Shown: positions 38,809 to 46,513 of the stretch, in pieces | Position numbering within the stretch: position 1 is the stretch's first letter | Layout of the letters: every line of letters begins with the position of its first letter | IMG/VR virus record: IMGVR_UViG_3300023178_002129 | Location: 1-48,022 of that record | DNA from: a virus | Strand: one strand, 5' to 3' | DNA: 48,022 bases | The notes under the pieces: generated by a model | What the model saw: only the letters and a program-made list of their open reading frames with translations | Told to the model about the DNA's origin: nothing | The model's database searches: none | Translations under genes and position numbers: made by a program

Positions 38809-38984
38809 AATTTGAACCTTGGTTACCAATAGCAGATTACTTACCCAAAGATACTAAAATGACTGGCGAAGCAATGCCATTACTCACAGATGCATCGAAC
38901 AAGCCAATCAGAGAATTTTTAAATAAACACGGCGAGCATCTTAAAAAAGCATTAGTGGAGAAAATCAAATGGGAAGAAAAATAA
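38805..38984 (+). CDS. Small phage protein, 59 residues
   Basis: MKFEPWLPIADYLPKDTKM start, helical Lys-rich end (IREFLNKHGEHLKKALVEK). Overlaps the gene before by 4 bases and the cyclase by 16. Not recognised. Confidence 0.55.
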   Translation: MKFEPWLPIADYLPKDTKMTGEAMPLLTDASNKPIREFLNKHGEHLKKALVEKIKWEEK

Positions 38985-41017
38985 TATTTTCTCCATTATG
39001 GAGTATCTTAGTGTTAGGCTTTCTTGCATGGATAATGCATAGTAATCCAGTATTTTTAGAAAGTCTTAGACTGAGATTTTTTGATACACTAATAGTTAAT
39101 CAAGAACCAGTAGTAAACAATGTATACACAGTAAACATAGATGAACCAGCACTAGACGCATATGGACAATGGCCATGGCCCAGAGGAGAGTATGCAAACT
39201 TAATCATGGATTTGTACGACCGTGGTGCTGGCTTAGTAGTGTTTAACGTGTTAATGGCCGAAAATGACAGAGCAGGTGAAGATGCAATATTAGCAGAGAC
39301 TATGCAAAATTATCCTATTATACTTAACTTGCTCGGAGCAGAGGAAAATAAAAATGAAGCAATTAATCCTGGTGCTACTATCGTTAACAGTGACTTTATT
39401 AATCTTATACCCGGTGTTCCTGGAATTATTGCTAACGTTCCAGACATTGAAAACAGTGCTATCGGGTCAGGGATAGTAGATACTTTTCCAGAAATAGATG
39501 GTGTAACAAGACGTATGCCGCTTATACTTGAAAGCGGAGGTACACTTTATCCAGGCGTAACAATGGAAGTGTTACGAGTTATAGCAGGAGATCCTAGTTT
39601 CCAAATTAAACTATCTCCTCTAGGAGTTGATAAGTTACGTATACCACAATTTGGTCCTATACAAACAGATGAATTAGGTCGTGTTTGGATAGATTGGAGC
39701 CAAAAAAATAAATCATACAGTGTTATGGATTTACCAGAAGATTTTGAAGGCGGTATTGTGTTTGTTGGACCAACTGCTGGAGGAATTAGTCAACCTGTTG
39801 CTACAGCGGTAGGAAGTGTTTTCCCACATGAGATTCATGCTACAATATTAGGTACAGTTTTCAATGAATCAAATATAAGCAGACACCCTGATGCAGAACA
39901 ATGGGCAGAACTAGCAGCATTAGTAGTTGCTGGATTATTATTAATAGGCTTAGCCAGATGGACATATGTAGGTATTGCATTTTTTGTATTGTCAGTAGGC
40001 GGCTTTATTGGAGTAAGTATCTATGTATTCAATACACAAAACATTCTTATTGATGGCGCTACTATTAGTGCTTTCCTCTTGCTCGTTGGTCTCAAACGAT
40101 ACGTGCTCAAGTTTCTCGACGAGTTCCTGCAAAAGCAAGCCATTAAAAAACAATTTGAAGGATACGCCAGCCCAGCAGTGGTTAAACTACTACAAGAATC
40201 TCCAGAGCTTGTTAAACTTGGTATAAAGAAAGAAGTGAGTATTGTGTTTTCAGACTTGCGTGGATTTACACCATTAGGTGAATCATTTGGAGACGATGTA
40301 CAAGGGCTAACAAGAATAATGAATGGCTACATGGATGCCATTACAGAGCCAGTGCTTGACGCAGATGGCATGATTATAAAGTATATTGGTGACGCTAGTA
40401 TGCATATACATAACGCACCTATTGACGACAGTAGACACGCACACACAGCAATAGAAACAGGACTTAAAATGTTGAAAGCAGTGGAGAAGTTTAATGAAGA
40501 AGTTATTATACCCGAAGGTAGGCCGCCTGTTGGTATGGGTGCCGGCATTAATACTGGCCTTGGTTATCTGGGCGAAATGGGCAGTAGCAAAAGACACAGT
40601 TACGATGTCCTTGGAGACGCAGTCAGTACAGCAGCTCGTGTTGAAAGCAAATGTAAAGAATACGGATGTTTATTACTTGTTGGAGAAGCGACATATGAAG
40701 CAACAAAGGACGACTTCTTCTATCTTAAAGTAGATGACTTGCAAGTCAAAGGCAAAAGTGTAGGACTAGGTATTTACACAGTACTAGATGATACTGCACC
40801 TGCTTGGCACACAGCACAGAAGAAACACGAACAAATGCACGAAGATTATCGTGCGCAAAGATTTGATGATGCTATAGATAAGTGTCGTTTGTTACACAAT
40901 CATTTTGATCACAAGATGGAAGGTTACTACGATATGTGGATCGAACGCTGTGAGTATATGAAAACACAAGACCTTCCGGAAGATTGGAATGGTGTGTTTA
41001 TCGCAACGAGTAAATAA
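38969..41017 (+). CDS. CHASE2-domain class III adenylate/guanylate cyclase
   Basis: 682 residues. One TM near the N-terminus, then a CHASE2 sensor (about 25-310; RLRFFDTLIV, GQWPWPRGEYANLI, HEIHATILGTV), three TM helices (about 315-385), then a class III catalytic domain (about 415-610). Metal-binding Asp residues are visible in SIVFSDLRGFTPL and IKYIGDASMH. The late motif reads GDAVSTAARVES, where the usual transition-state Asn is Ser while the Arg is kept, so activity or specificity may differ. CHASE2 senses signals outside the inner membrane. A short C-terminal helical part follows. It lies just after the curli-type locus. Confidence 0.85.
   Translation: MGRKIIFSPLWSILVLGFLAWIMHSNPVFLESLRLRFFDTLIVNQEPVVNNVYTVNIDEPALDAYGQWPWPRGEYANLIMDLYDRGAGLVVFNVLMAENDRAGEDAILAETMQNYPIILNLLGAEENKNEAINPGATIVNSDFINLIPGVPGIIANVPDIENSAIGSGIVDTFPEIDGVTRRMPLILESGGTLYPGVTMEVLRVIAGDPSFQIKLSPLGVDKLRIPQFGPIQTDELGRVWIDWSQKNKSYSVMDLPEDFEGGIVFVGPTAGGISQPVATAVGSVFPHEIHATILGTVFNESNISRHPDAEQWAELAALVVAGLLLIGLARWTYVGIAFFVLSVGGFIGVSIYVFNTQNILIDGATISAFLLLVGLKRYVLKFLDEFLQKQAIKKQFEGYASPAVVKLLQESPELVKLGIKKEVSIVFSDLRGFTPLGESFGDDVQGLTRIMNGYMDAITEPVLDADGMIIKYIGDASMHIHNAPIDDSRHAHTAIETGLKMLKAVEKFNEEVIIPEGRPPVGMGAGINTGLGYLGEMGSSKRHSYDVLGDAVSTAARVESKCKEYGCLLLVGEATYEATKDDFFYLKVDDLQVKGKSVGLGIYTVLDDTAPAWHTAQKKHEQMHEDYRAQRFDDAIDKCRLLHNHFDHKMEGYYDMWIERCEYMKTQDLPEDWNGVFIATSK
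41009..41016 (+). promoter_or_regulatory. Late promoter variant AGTAAATA, leaderless arrangement
   Basis: AGTAAATA over the stop of the cyclase gene, then ACTAC and the ATG at 41022. Confidence 0.6.
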
Positions 41018-41021
41018 CTAC

Positions 41022-41663
41022 ATGCTTAATTATATTAAAAACTTTTTTGGTACTGTTCCTGCGGAAGAAAAACGTACAACAGATGATATAAATGTTATTT
41101 GGATACATGGTGCAAATCAAACCAGTTTAAGTTTCAAGTACCTACAAACAAAAACACAATTTCCAAACGAAATACTTGTTAACTATAGTAGTATGAATCG
41201 TTTTGAAGATAATATTGAAATGATAGCGGAACAAGTGCAAGGAAAAGGACCACACTTTGTTATTGGACATAGTATGGGAGGGTTGTATGCACTACATTTA
41301 ACACAGTATGTCAGGGTACGTGGAGGTGTAAGTATTAGCACACCATTCCGTGGTAGTAGCACAGCAGACTGGGCAAAGTATATTGTGCCTAGTTATCCTT
41401 TGTTTAGAGATATTGGACGTAAAAGTGATCCTATTAAACGTGCAAACGAAATCGAATTAGAAATACCTTGGACACAAATTGTTAGTACAACAGGCAGTGT
41501 TCCATATCACAATGGTCCTAATGATGGTGTTTGTACACTAGCAAGTATGCAACACAGAACCGACATGAGACAAGTAGAAGTACCTCATACACATTATGAA
41601 ACAATGTGCAGTGACCAAGTTGCTGAAATTATAAAAACTAATTATAATGCTATTCTCAAATAA
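41022..41663 (+). CDS. Alpha/beta-hydrolase (esterase/lipase-like)
   Basis: 213 residues from the ATG at 41022; an in-frame ATG at 40989 lies before the promoter and is rejected. VIWIHGANQ (oxyanion region), VIGHSMGGLYAL (nucleophile Ser in GHSMGG), PNDGVCTLASM (Asp) and HTHYETM (His) give a complete triad. Possible lipid or ester substrate; it may act on host membrane lipids. Confidence 0.75.
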   Translation: MLNYIKNFFGTVPAEEKRTTDDINVIWIHGANQTSLSFKYLQTKTQFPNEILVNYSSMNRFEDNIEMIAEQVQGKGPHFVIGHSMGGLYALHLTQYVRVRGGVSISTPFRGSSTADWAKYIVPSYPLFRDIGRKSDPIKRANEIELEIPWTQIVSTTGSVPYHNGPNDGVCTLASMQHRTDMRQVEVPHTHYETMCSDQVAEIIKTNYNAILK

Positions 41664-41684
41664 ATAACTACAGTTATTTGTGAG
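41659..41684 (+). promoter_or_regulatory. Late promoter AATAAATA overlapping a hairpin
   Basis: AATAAATA at 41659-41666. AAATAACT (41662-41669) pairs with AGTTATTT (41672-41679), and CTCA/TGAG extends it toward the GAGAGGA site of the next gene. Late transcripts from about 41672 lack the left arm, as at 35860. Confidence 0.5.
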
Positions 41685-41694
41685 AGGATAAACT

Positions 41695-42168
41695 ATGCAA
41701 CAGAATGAATATGACGTAGTTCTACTTAAATGTGTAGACGGCGATACAGTTGATGTAGACATTGACTTGGGATTTGGCGTATGGCTCAAAGACGAGCGTG
41801 TACGAATTATGGGTATTGATACTCCAGAATCACGCACTAGTGATAAAGTTGAAAAAGTATTTGGCACAGCCGCTAAAAATAGATTAAAAGAACTATTAGC
41901 CAATGGCGGTAAACTAATCACAACAGAAAACAAGGACGGCGAAGATATGAAAGGCAAGTTTGGACGTATCTTGGGAGACTTTAGAGCACCAGACGGCCGT
42001 TTAGTAACTGACATTATGATCGAAGAAGGTCATTGTGTTGCGTATTTTGGCGGATCAAAAGAAGAAATCCAAACCAAGCATATGGCAAACAGAATGAAAC
42101 TGCTACGTGAAGGTATTGTAAGTCAGGAGGACTACGATGCGGCTGTCAAACTTATGGAAGACAAGTAA
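41695..42168 (+). CDS. Thermonuclease (SNase family)
   Basis: 157 residues. CVDGDTVDVDIDLGFG, ERVRIMGIDTPESRT, GTAAKNRLKEL and KFGRILGDF carry the full set of SNase residues (Arg, Asp, Glu-Ser and Arg). Cuts DNA or RNA using calcium. No signal peptide, so it acts in the cell or is carried by the virion. Better conserved than the copy at 19491. Confidence 0.8.
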   Translation: MQQNEYDVVLLKCVDGDTVDVDIDLGFGVWLKDERVRIMGIDTPESRTSDKVEKVFGTAAKNRLKELLANGGKLITTENKDGEDMKGKFGRILGDFRAPDGRLVTDIMIEEGHCVAYFGGSKEEIQTKHMANRMKLLREGIVSQEDYDAAVKLMEDK

Positions 42169-42259
42169 ACATCTTGCAATATTAGCATTTCTGTTTTTTC
42201 TAATTAAAGGATTGCTGTGGCTAGCAGCAATCTACTTTGGCGTGAACTTCTTTCTTTAA
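42137..42259 (+). CDS. Tiny membrane protein, 40 residues
   Basis: ATG at 42137 with AGGAGG six bases upstream, overlapping the SNase gene by 32 bases. Basic start (MRLSNLWKTSKHLA) then hydrophobic helices (ILAFLFFLIKGLLWLAAIYFG). Holin- or membrane-micropeptide-like. Confidence 0.6.
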   Translation: MRLSNLWKTSKHLAILAFLFFLIKGLLWLAAIYFGVNFFL

Positions 42260-42266
42260 ATAAATA
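42259..42266 (+). promoter_or_regulatory. Late promoter AATAAATA
   Basis: Overlaps the previous stop; AAGGAG and the ATG at 42285 follow. Confidence 0.6.
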
Positions 42267-42284
42267 TACATAAGGAGTAAAGAA

Positions 42285-43592
42285 ATGAGCGCAAATGGTA
42301 TTAGTACACTAGGAACAGGGACACCTGCTGAAATTAAAGAAGATAGGCAAATTGCTAAACTTGACATTGCACAAGCAAAACGTCAAGGTAAAGTAGTTGC
42401 AGTTGATGGTACAATCACTGGTGTAGCAGACGATACTAAACCTTATTATCGTTACTGGAACGTGTACGATAGAGTTACACTTTCACTTCCGTATAATGTA
42501 GCAGATGCAGCAACAGTAAATCCACTAGCAGATCACAGACCATGGGCAACCAACGTAGCAGCCGCTCCTGTGCCAGTTGGTGTTCCTACTGTTAATACAC
42601 AGTTAAATGCTCCTACCCAACCAACAATTACAGGTACATATGATAACGTAAACAGTACATCCTTTACTGTTACTGTAGATGGCACGACATACACACTTGG
42701 TGTTGATGCTGCACTTACAACAGACGGTGCTAATATTTGGAGTTTAGATTTAAGTGTAGCAGGGCAAACACTCGCAACTGAAACAAGTTTTGACGTAGTT
42801 GCTACAAGTAACGGTACTACTAGTGATACAACTACAGACGAAATTACTACTATTAACGCTATTGAAGATATTGTTGCTGACGCAGCAACTAGCTTGCAGA
42901 TTTGGTATGATGGTAGTGATGTTACACAATTCCAGCCAACTAATCCAAGTGATGGTGACACTATTACACAGTGGAACGACAAATCAGACTTTGCACACAA
43001 TGCTAATCCAATTGGCGGCGCTACGTACAGACCAACATATCAAACCAACGAACTTGGTGGTCTAAGTGTTGTAGAATTTGATGGAGTAGATGATTGCTTG
43101 AGTGTGAATCCATTTACACAAATAGCAGGCGCAACTAACTTTACAATCTTTATGGTAGCAAAAACAATTGATACAACAAGACAACAAGTATTTGGTGCAA
43201 CTAACAACTCAGACTTGAAAATAGAACTTGTTAATGATGGTGGAACATACAAGTATTGTGCTGCAATTAATGGTGGTTCTGGAGTGAGTAGTGTAGCAGC
43301 AGATACCAACTATCATATTTTAACATTACGTTATGATGGTAACGGTGTAGGCAATGCTAACAAAGTTAACTTTAGAGTTGATAAAGTTGCGCAAACACTA
43401 AACTTTACTGGGGCTATTAACAGTACAACATTGGGATCAAACACACACTATTACTTTGGTTGTGCAGGTTCAATGGTTGGACATTTAGACGGTAGTATTG
43501 CTGAAGTACTAATGTTTAGTAAATCACTAACTCCAACTGAAATAGACGATATTGAACAGTATCTTAATACGCACTGGACACTAGGACTATAA
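42285..43592 (+). CDS. Virion surface protein with Ig-like and LamG-like domains
   Basis: 435 residues. N-terminal 80 conserved-looking (AKLDIAQAKRQGKVVAVDGTITG); about 105-190 Ig-like beta repeat (PTITGTYDNVNSTSFTVTVDG); about 205-430 a concanavalin/LamG-type jelly roll (LQIWYDGSD, VVEFDGVDDCL, LDGSIAEVLMFSKSLT). Such proteins bind sugars on virion surfaces and could recognise the host. Late promoter. Confidence 0.7.
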   Translation: MSANGISTLGTGTPAEIKEDRQIAKLDIAQAKRQGKVVAVDGTITGVADDTKPYYRYWNVYDRVTLSLPYNVADAATVNPLADHRPWATNVAAAPVPVGVPTVNTQLNAPTQPTITGTYDNVNSTSFTVTVDGTTYTLGVDAALTTDGANIWSLDLSVAGQTLATETSFDVVATSNGTTSDTTTDEITTINAIEDIVADAATSLQIWYDGSDVTQFQPTNPSDGDTITQWNDKSDFAHNANPIGGATYRPTYQTNELGGLSVVEFDGVDDCLSVNPFTQIAGATNFTIFMVAKTIDTTRQQVFGATNNSDLKIELVNDGGTYKYCAAINGGSGVSSVAADTNYHILTLRYDGNGVGNANKVNFRVDKVAQTLNFTGAINSTTLGSNTHYYFGCAGSMVGHLDGSIAEVLMFSKSLTPTEIDDIEQYLNTHWTLGL

Positions 43593-43932
43593 TAAAATAT
43601 GTAGCATAGTGTAGTATTTGATCTATTGCTGCCCATTTCCAATATGTTTTAGTCATGTCTTTAACATTATGTTTTTCTTGTAATACTCGTTTAGTATAAT
43701 CTATTATAAAATGTAACACAAAATCTAGTAAGAATGCAGCTATTGCTCCTTGAATACCTACTACAATTAGTGCTATAAAAAATGTCAGTACTGCATGGTC
43801 CAGACAATGTAACCAAAGTCTTGGCGTTCTTAAATTTGCTTTACTTCCACGATTTACCAGTCTTGCTTGTAACCACAAATCTGCAATAGCATGTTTACAT
43901 ACTAACAGAAAGAAAAATATTAGTTCTATCAT
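43564..43932 (-). CDS. DUF3307-like membrane protein
   Basis: 122 residues on the minus strand. CKHAIADLWLQ near the start, then HCLDHAVLTFFIALIV and LDFVLHFIIDYTKR, the His/Asp pattern of DUF3307 integral-membrane proteins found in phages and bacteria. Four hydrophobic segments. Its end overlaps the convergent gene by 29 bases; its start overlaps the gene upstream (ATGA). Confidence 0.65.
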   Translation of the reverse strand: MIELIFFFLLVCKHAIADLWLQARLVNRGSKANLRTPRLWLHCLDHAVLTFFIALIVVGIQGAIAAFLLDFVLHFIIDYTKRVLQEKHNVKDMTKTYWKWAAIDQILHYATYFIIVLVSSAY

Positions 43933-44297
43933 TTTTTAAGTTGTTCTTCTTTGTATATTTGTTTTAAGTCAGCCAGAGAATAAACTTTTTCATGTTCGTT
44001 TATATCTATATCATGATCTTCTATAATTTTTTGTAAGTGTTTAATACGTTCTTCGTAATCTTCATGCTGATCACGTAACGTAAGTACAACATTAAGTTTT
44101 TGGTTGAGACGTATCAAGTCATTATCGAGCATACGAATACGATCAATAAGAGCAATAAGTGTCATGCTTGATTCACCTAATACAGGATCAATTTCAGTTG
44201 TAACCCATTGCCAGATAAAGTAGATAAAGTATCCCATACCTAGTGCAGCAATAATAGGGAAACCAAAATCTGAAATTGCCTGGCTTAAAACTTCCAT
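43929..44297 (-). CDS. TM plus coiled-coil protein (holin-like, BhlA-type layout)
   Basis: 122 residues. N-terminal helix ISDFGFPIIAALGMGYFIYFIWQW, then a long coiled coil (IDRIRMLDNDLIRLNQKLNVV). It is similar in order and in the DFGFPI..ALG motif to the gene at 44802, so the two are probably duplicates. Confidence 0.65.
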   Translation of the reverse strand: MEVLSQAISDFGFPIIAALGMGYFIYFIWQWVTTEIDPVLGESSMTLIALIDRIRMLDNDLIRLNQKLNVVLTLRDQHEDYEERIKHLQKIIEDHDIDINEHEKVYSLADLKQIYKEEQLKK

Positions 44298-44298
44298 G

Positions 44299-44490
44299 TT
44301 ATTCTCCGAACATACCTATTAGCTCAGGACCAAAACTACCTGCTGCCCAGCCTAGTGCAACAATAGCAATAACTCCCATTACTAACCATTTCATTTTAAA
44401 GTCGTCTACATCCATGCGTAGTGCAACTAGTTCGTTTCCTAAAATACGAACGCTTACTTCAAGTTTACCTTTATCATCAGTTTGTGTCAT
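44299..44490 (-). CDS. Small tail-anchored membrane protein
   Basis: 63 residues. The acidic/basic start has a short coiled-coil-like section (VSVRILGNELVALRMDVDDF) and a C-terminal TM (WLVMGVIAIVALGWAAG). Two bases before the next gene. Confidence 0.6.
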   Translation of the reverse strand: MTQTDDKGKLEVSVRILGNELVALRMDVDDFKMKWLVMGVIAIVALGWAAGSFGPELIGMFGE

Positions 44491-44680
44491 CTCGATCTTC
44501 TCCTATTTTTATAAGCCAACCGCTTTCGTTGACCCTAAATATATCTCCTGGCTGATACAAGGCATTTTCTTTATTTCCTGGGTTTCCTTCTTTGTCCCAT
44601 CCCATAACTTCACCATCCCAGTCGCCTTTAATGGTAAAATTTGGACCGGCGCTCATAATTAGATAGTCCATCCACATCAT
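44477..44680 (-). CDS. Small protein, unknown
   Basis: 67 residues from the ATG at 44680 with AAAGGAAG upstream. GDWDGEVMGWDKEGNPG and FRVNESGWLIKIG suggest a small beta barrel. Overlaps both neighbours. Confidence 0.55.
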   Translation of the reverse strand: MMWMDYLIMSAGPNFTIKGDWDGEVMGWDKEGNPGNKENALYQPGDIFRVNESGWLIKIGEDRDDTN

Positions 44681-44801
44681 TCTTTGCTTCCTTTACTAGT
44701 TCGCTAAATCTGTCTGCTATATGTCTTAACATAACTTCATCGGCTGCTCTTGCCAAATTATGTAACATTATAATCATTTCACCGTCTGTCATTTTGTCCA
44801 T
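44628..44801 (-). CDS. Small helical protein, 57 residues
   Basis: ATG at 44801 directly after the stop of the gene at 44802. Met-rich helix (MTDGEMIIMLHNLARAADEVM), then RHIADRFSELVKEAKND. Overlaps the next gene by 53 bases. Not recognised. Confidence 0.5.
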   Translation of the reverse strand: MDKMTDGEMIIMLHNLARAADEVMLRHIADRFSELVKEAKNDVDGLSNYERRSKFYH

Positions 44802-45083
44802 TTAATCTTTCCTTGCGTCTGTTTTACCGTCTGCTCTTGCAATACGATCTACGTCAGGCCTTAACCCTAGTGCATTACTCATTAGTGTATCAATACGTAC
44901 CACGTCGTGATTCATTGTTCTAATTCTATTGTCAAGACCCATAATAATTCCTTTAAGGCTCTTGACTTGCCCAGTAACACCTGCTAATATGAACTTTAGT
45001 GTTAAAAACACAAAGTATCCAGCACCAAGAGCACCAGCAATAGGAAACCCAACTTCAGCTATAAATGTTAAAATTTCACTCAA
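44802..45083 (-). CDS. TM plus helical protein, holin-like
   Basis: 93 residues from a TTG at 45083, chosen for GAGGG seven bases upstream. TM helix EVGFPIAGALGAGYFVFLTLKFIL, then a helical part (GLDNRIRTMNHDVVRID). Resembles the gene at 43929, a probable paralogue. First gene of the minus-strand cassette. Confidence 0.65.
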   Translation of the reverse strand: MSEILTFIAEVGFPIAGALGAGYFVFLTLKFILAGVTGQVKSLKGIIMGLDNRIRTMNHDVVRIDTLMSNALGLRPDVDRIARADGKTDARKD

Positions 45084-45111
45084 AAATTCACCCTCAATTA
45101 ACTGCTACTGT

Positions 45112-45119
45112 TATTTATA
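45112..45119 (-). promoter_or_regulatory. Minus-strand late promoter TATAAATA
   Basis: Exact octamer on the minus strand, 28 bases before the start of the six-gene minus cassette. Confidence 0.75.
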
Positions 45120-45130
45120 GGATATCAGAT

Positions 45131-45138
45131 GTTAAATA
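45131..45138 (+). promoter_or_regulatory. Late promoter variant GTTAAATA, leaderless arrangement
   Basis: GTTAAATA, GTCTT, ATG at 45144; divergent from the minus promoter 12 bases away. Confidence 0.55.
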
Positions 45139-45143
45139 GTCTT

Positions 45144-45284
45144 ATGTCAACACAAGAAAAAGATAAAACATTTACTGATGAACAAGACGATCCCTGTGAT
45201 GATTGCACAGATGTTGGAATGTCTAATTTAACAGGATGGATTACAGCTCAGAAAAAAACTGTTGACAAACAAAAAGAAGAGTAA
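45144..45284 (+). CDS. Small acidic protein, 46 residues
   Basis: MSTQEKDKTFTDEQDDPCDDCTDVG, then a Lys/Gln-rich end. Two Cys three apart within an Asp cluster could bind metal. The spacing rule picks the ATG at 45144 over one at 45129. The stop overlaps the spacer of the following early promoter. Confidence 0.55.
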   Translation: MSTQEKDKTFTDEQDDPCDDCTDVGMSNLTGWITAQKKTVDKQKEE

Positions 45285-45290
45285 TATACT
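45262..45290 (+). promoter_or_regulatory. Sigma70-type early promoter, TTGACA-17-TATACT
   Basis: TTGACA at 45262, 17-base spacer, TATACT at 45285; GGAGAG and the ATG at 45315 follow. Confidence 0.7.
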
Positions 45291-45314
45291 TTACTAATAG
45301 CATTGGAGAGAACC

Positions 45315-45440
45315 ATGTTCGTTGTAAAGGACAAAAACAATAATATAATTGCGTATTGTAGTCGATATGAAGATGCAACAGCTATAGTTTCTGGCGCTGA
45401 TATCGATAAGCAAAAATATTTAATTGAAAGTTTAAAATAA
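45315..45440 (+). CDS. Small early protein, 41 residues
   Basis: MFVVKDKNNNIIAYCSRYEDA, then a helix. A compact alpha/beta micropeptide, not recognised. Directly under an early promoter. Confidence 0.6.
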   Translation: MFVVKDKNNNIIAYCSRYEDATAIVSGADIDKQKYLIESLK

Positions 45441-45455
45441 CTTTAGGAGATGATA

Positions 45456-45995
45456 ATGAAGACATTAACACATGCAATATTGCTTGCTTGGATTTGTTCT
45501 TTTTGGGCAGGTGTTGCAAGCGCAAATAGTTTTACGACAACTGGAAGAGTTGTGGATATTAAACCAGTCTACACACAAGTACGACAGCAACAACCTACAA
45601 ATGTTTGTCGTAATGTAGAAGTTCCAATTTATGGCACTGTACAAGGTGGTGGAGACGCAGGTGCAAATGCACTTGCAGGAATGATTATTGGAGGCATACT
45701 AGGTAAAGGCGTGTCAGGTAATGATCAAGGTGCAGCCGCAGGTGCAGTAATTGGTGGTATCATTGGTGCAGACAAAGCACAAAATGGTTCTCGTCGTGTC
45801 ATTACAGGTTATAAAACTGAACGTCAGTGTACAACAGAGTATCAATATGTAAACACACAAGTTGTAAATGAATATGACATCATGTATAACATCGACGGGC
45901 GTGAAGTCACATTCCGTGTTAACCGTGCACAAGGTGAACGTGCATATATCAATCAACGTAAAACATTTCGCATTCGCTATCAACTACTAAACTAA
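45456..45995 (+). CDS. Secreted glycine-zipper protein
   Basis: 179 residues from the ATG at 45456 (AGGAG seven bases upstream); an ATG at 45450 touches the ribosome-binding site. Signal peptide (to about 23, VASA). A glycine zipper NALAGMIIGGILG...AAGAVIGGIIGA lies in the middle, flanked by paired-Cys beta parts (NVCRNVEVPIYG; ERQCTTEYQY). Resembles 17-kDa-antigen/SlyB-type envelope proteins of proteobacteria. It may sit in the outer membrane. Confidence 0.75.
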   Translation: MKTLTHAILLAWICSFWAGVASANSFTTTGRVVDIKPVYTQVRQQQPTNVCRNVEVPIYGTVQGGGDAGANALAGMIIGGILGKGVSGNDQGAAAGAVIGGIIGADKAQNGSRRVITGYKTERQCTTEYQYVNTQVVNEYDIMYNIDGREVTFRVNRAQGERAYINQRKTFRIRYQLLN

Positions 45996-46004
45996 GAGGT
46001 AACT

Positions 46005-46382
46005 ATGAGTATGCATCTTGTGGGTCCTTACATGACCACGACAAAGTATAATCGTAAAAAGAAAAAACCTAATGCTAAACAGCTACGTGCACAAGAAGAT
46101 CATGATAAGTGGTTGCGTAAAATGGGTGTACACCCAGAACAACTAGCAGAGAAAAAAGCAAAACGTAAAGATGTTAAAAATGTGGATGTTCCTTCTCATG
46201 TTAGTTGCAATACAAATAATGTCCATACTAGTGATAGGATTGCTGGTGTAGCAACAAAAAAAGATAGACAACAATATACTGGTGACTATATTATAGGTAT
46301 TGCAACAACACACAAAAGTAATCTTATGCCTGTTACAAGCCGTAAACAGGCTGTAGAAGCTAGCACAATGAGACGTAACTGA
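46005..46382 (+). CDS. Basic conserved phage protein, unknown
   Basis: 125 residues with GAGG upstream. MHLVGPYMTTTKYNRKKKK start and a long Lys-rich part; C-terminal RQQYTGDYIIGIATTHKSN-type section. Reminiscent of a family in T4-like marine phages; function not known. Confidence 0.6.
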   Translation: MSMHLVGPYMTTTKYNRKKKKPNAKQLRAQEDHDKWLRKMGVHPEQLAEKKAKRKDVKNVDVPSHVSCNTNNVHTSDRIAGVATKKDRQQYTGDYIIGIATTHKSNLMPVTSRKQAVEASTMRRN

Positions 46383-46513
46383 TGCAAGAGGAACGACTTA
46401 AAATTTGTAATAGTTGTGAGCACTTGACTTTTGGAATTTGTCGTGTATGTTATTGTTATGTAGCATTAAAAACAAAATTAGAAAACGCAACTTGTCCAAA
46501 AGGTAAATGGTAA
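46382..46513 (+). CDS. Small zinc-ribbon-like protein (DUF6171 type)
   Basis: 43 residues, TGATG and TAATG coupled. Cys pattern CNSC...CRVCYC...C, ending CPKGKW: a small zinc-binding ribbon as often found beside tail or late genes in T4-like phages. Confidence 0.6.
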   Translation: MQEERLKICNSCEHLTFGICRVCYCYVALKTKLENATCPKGKW

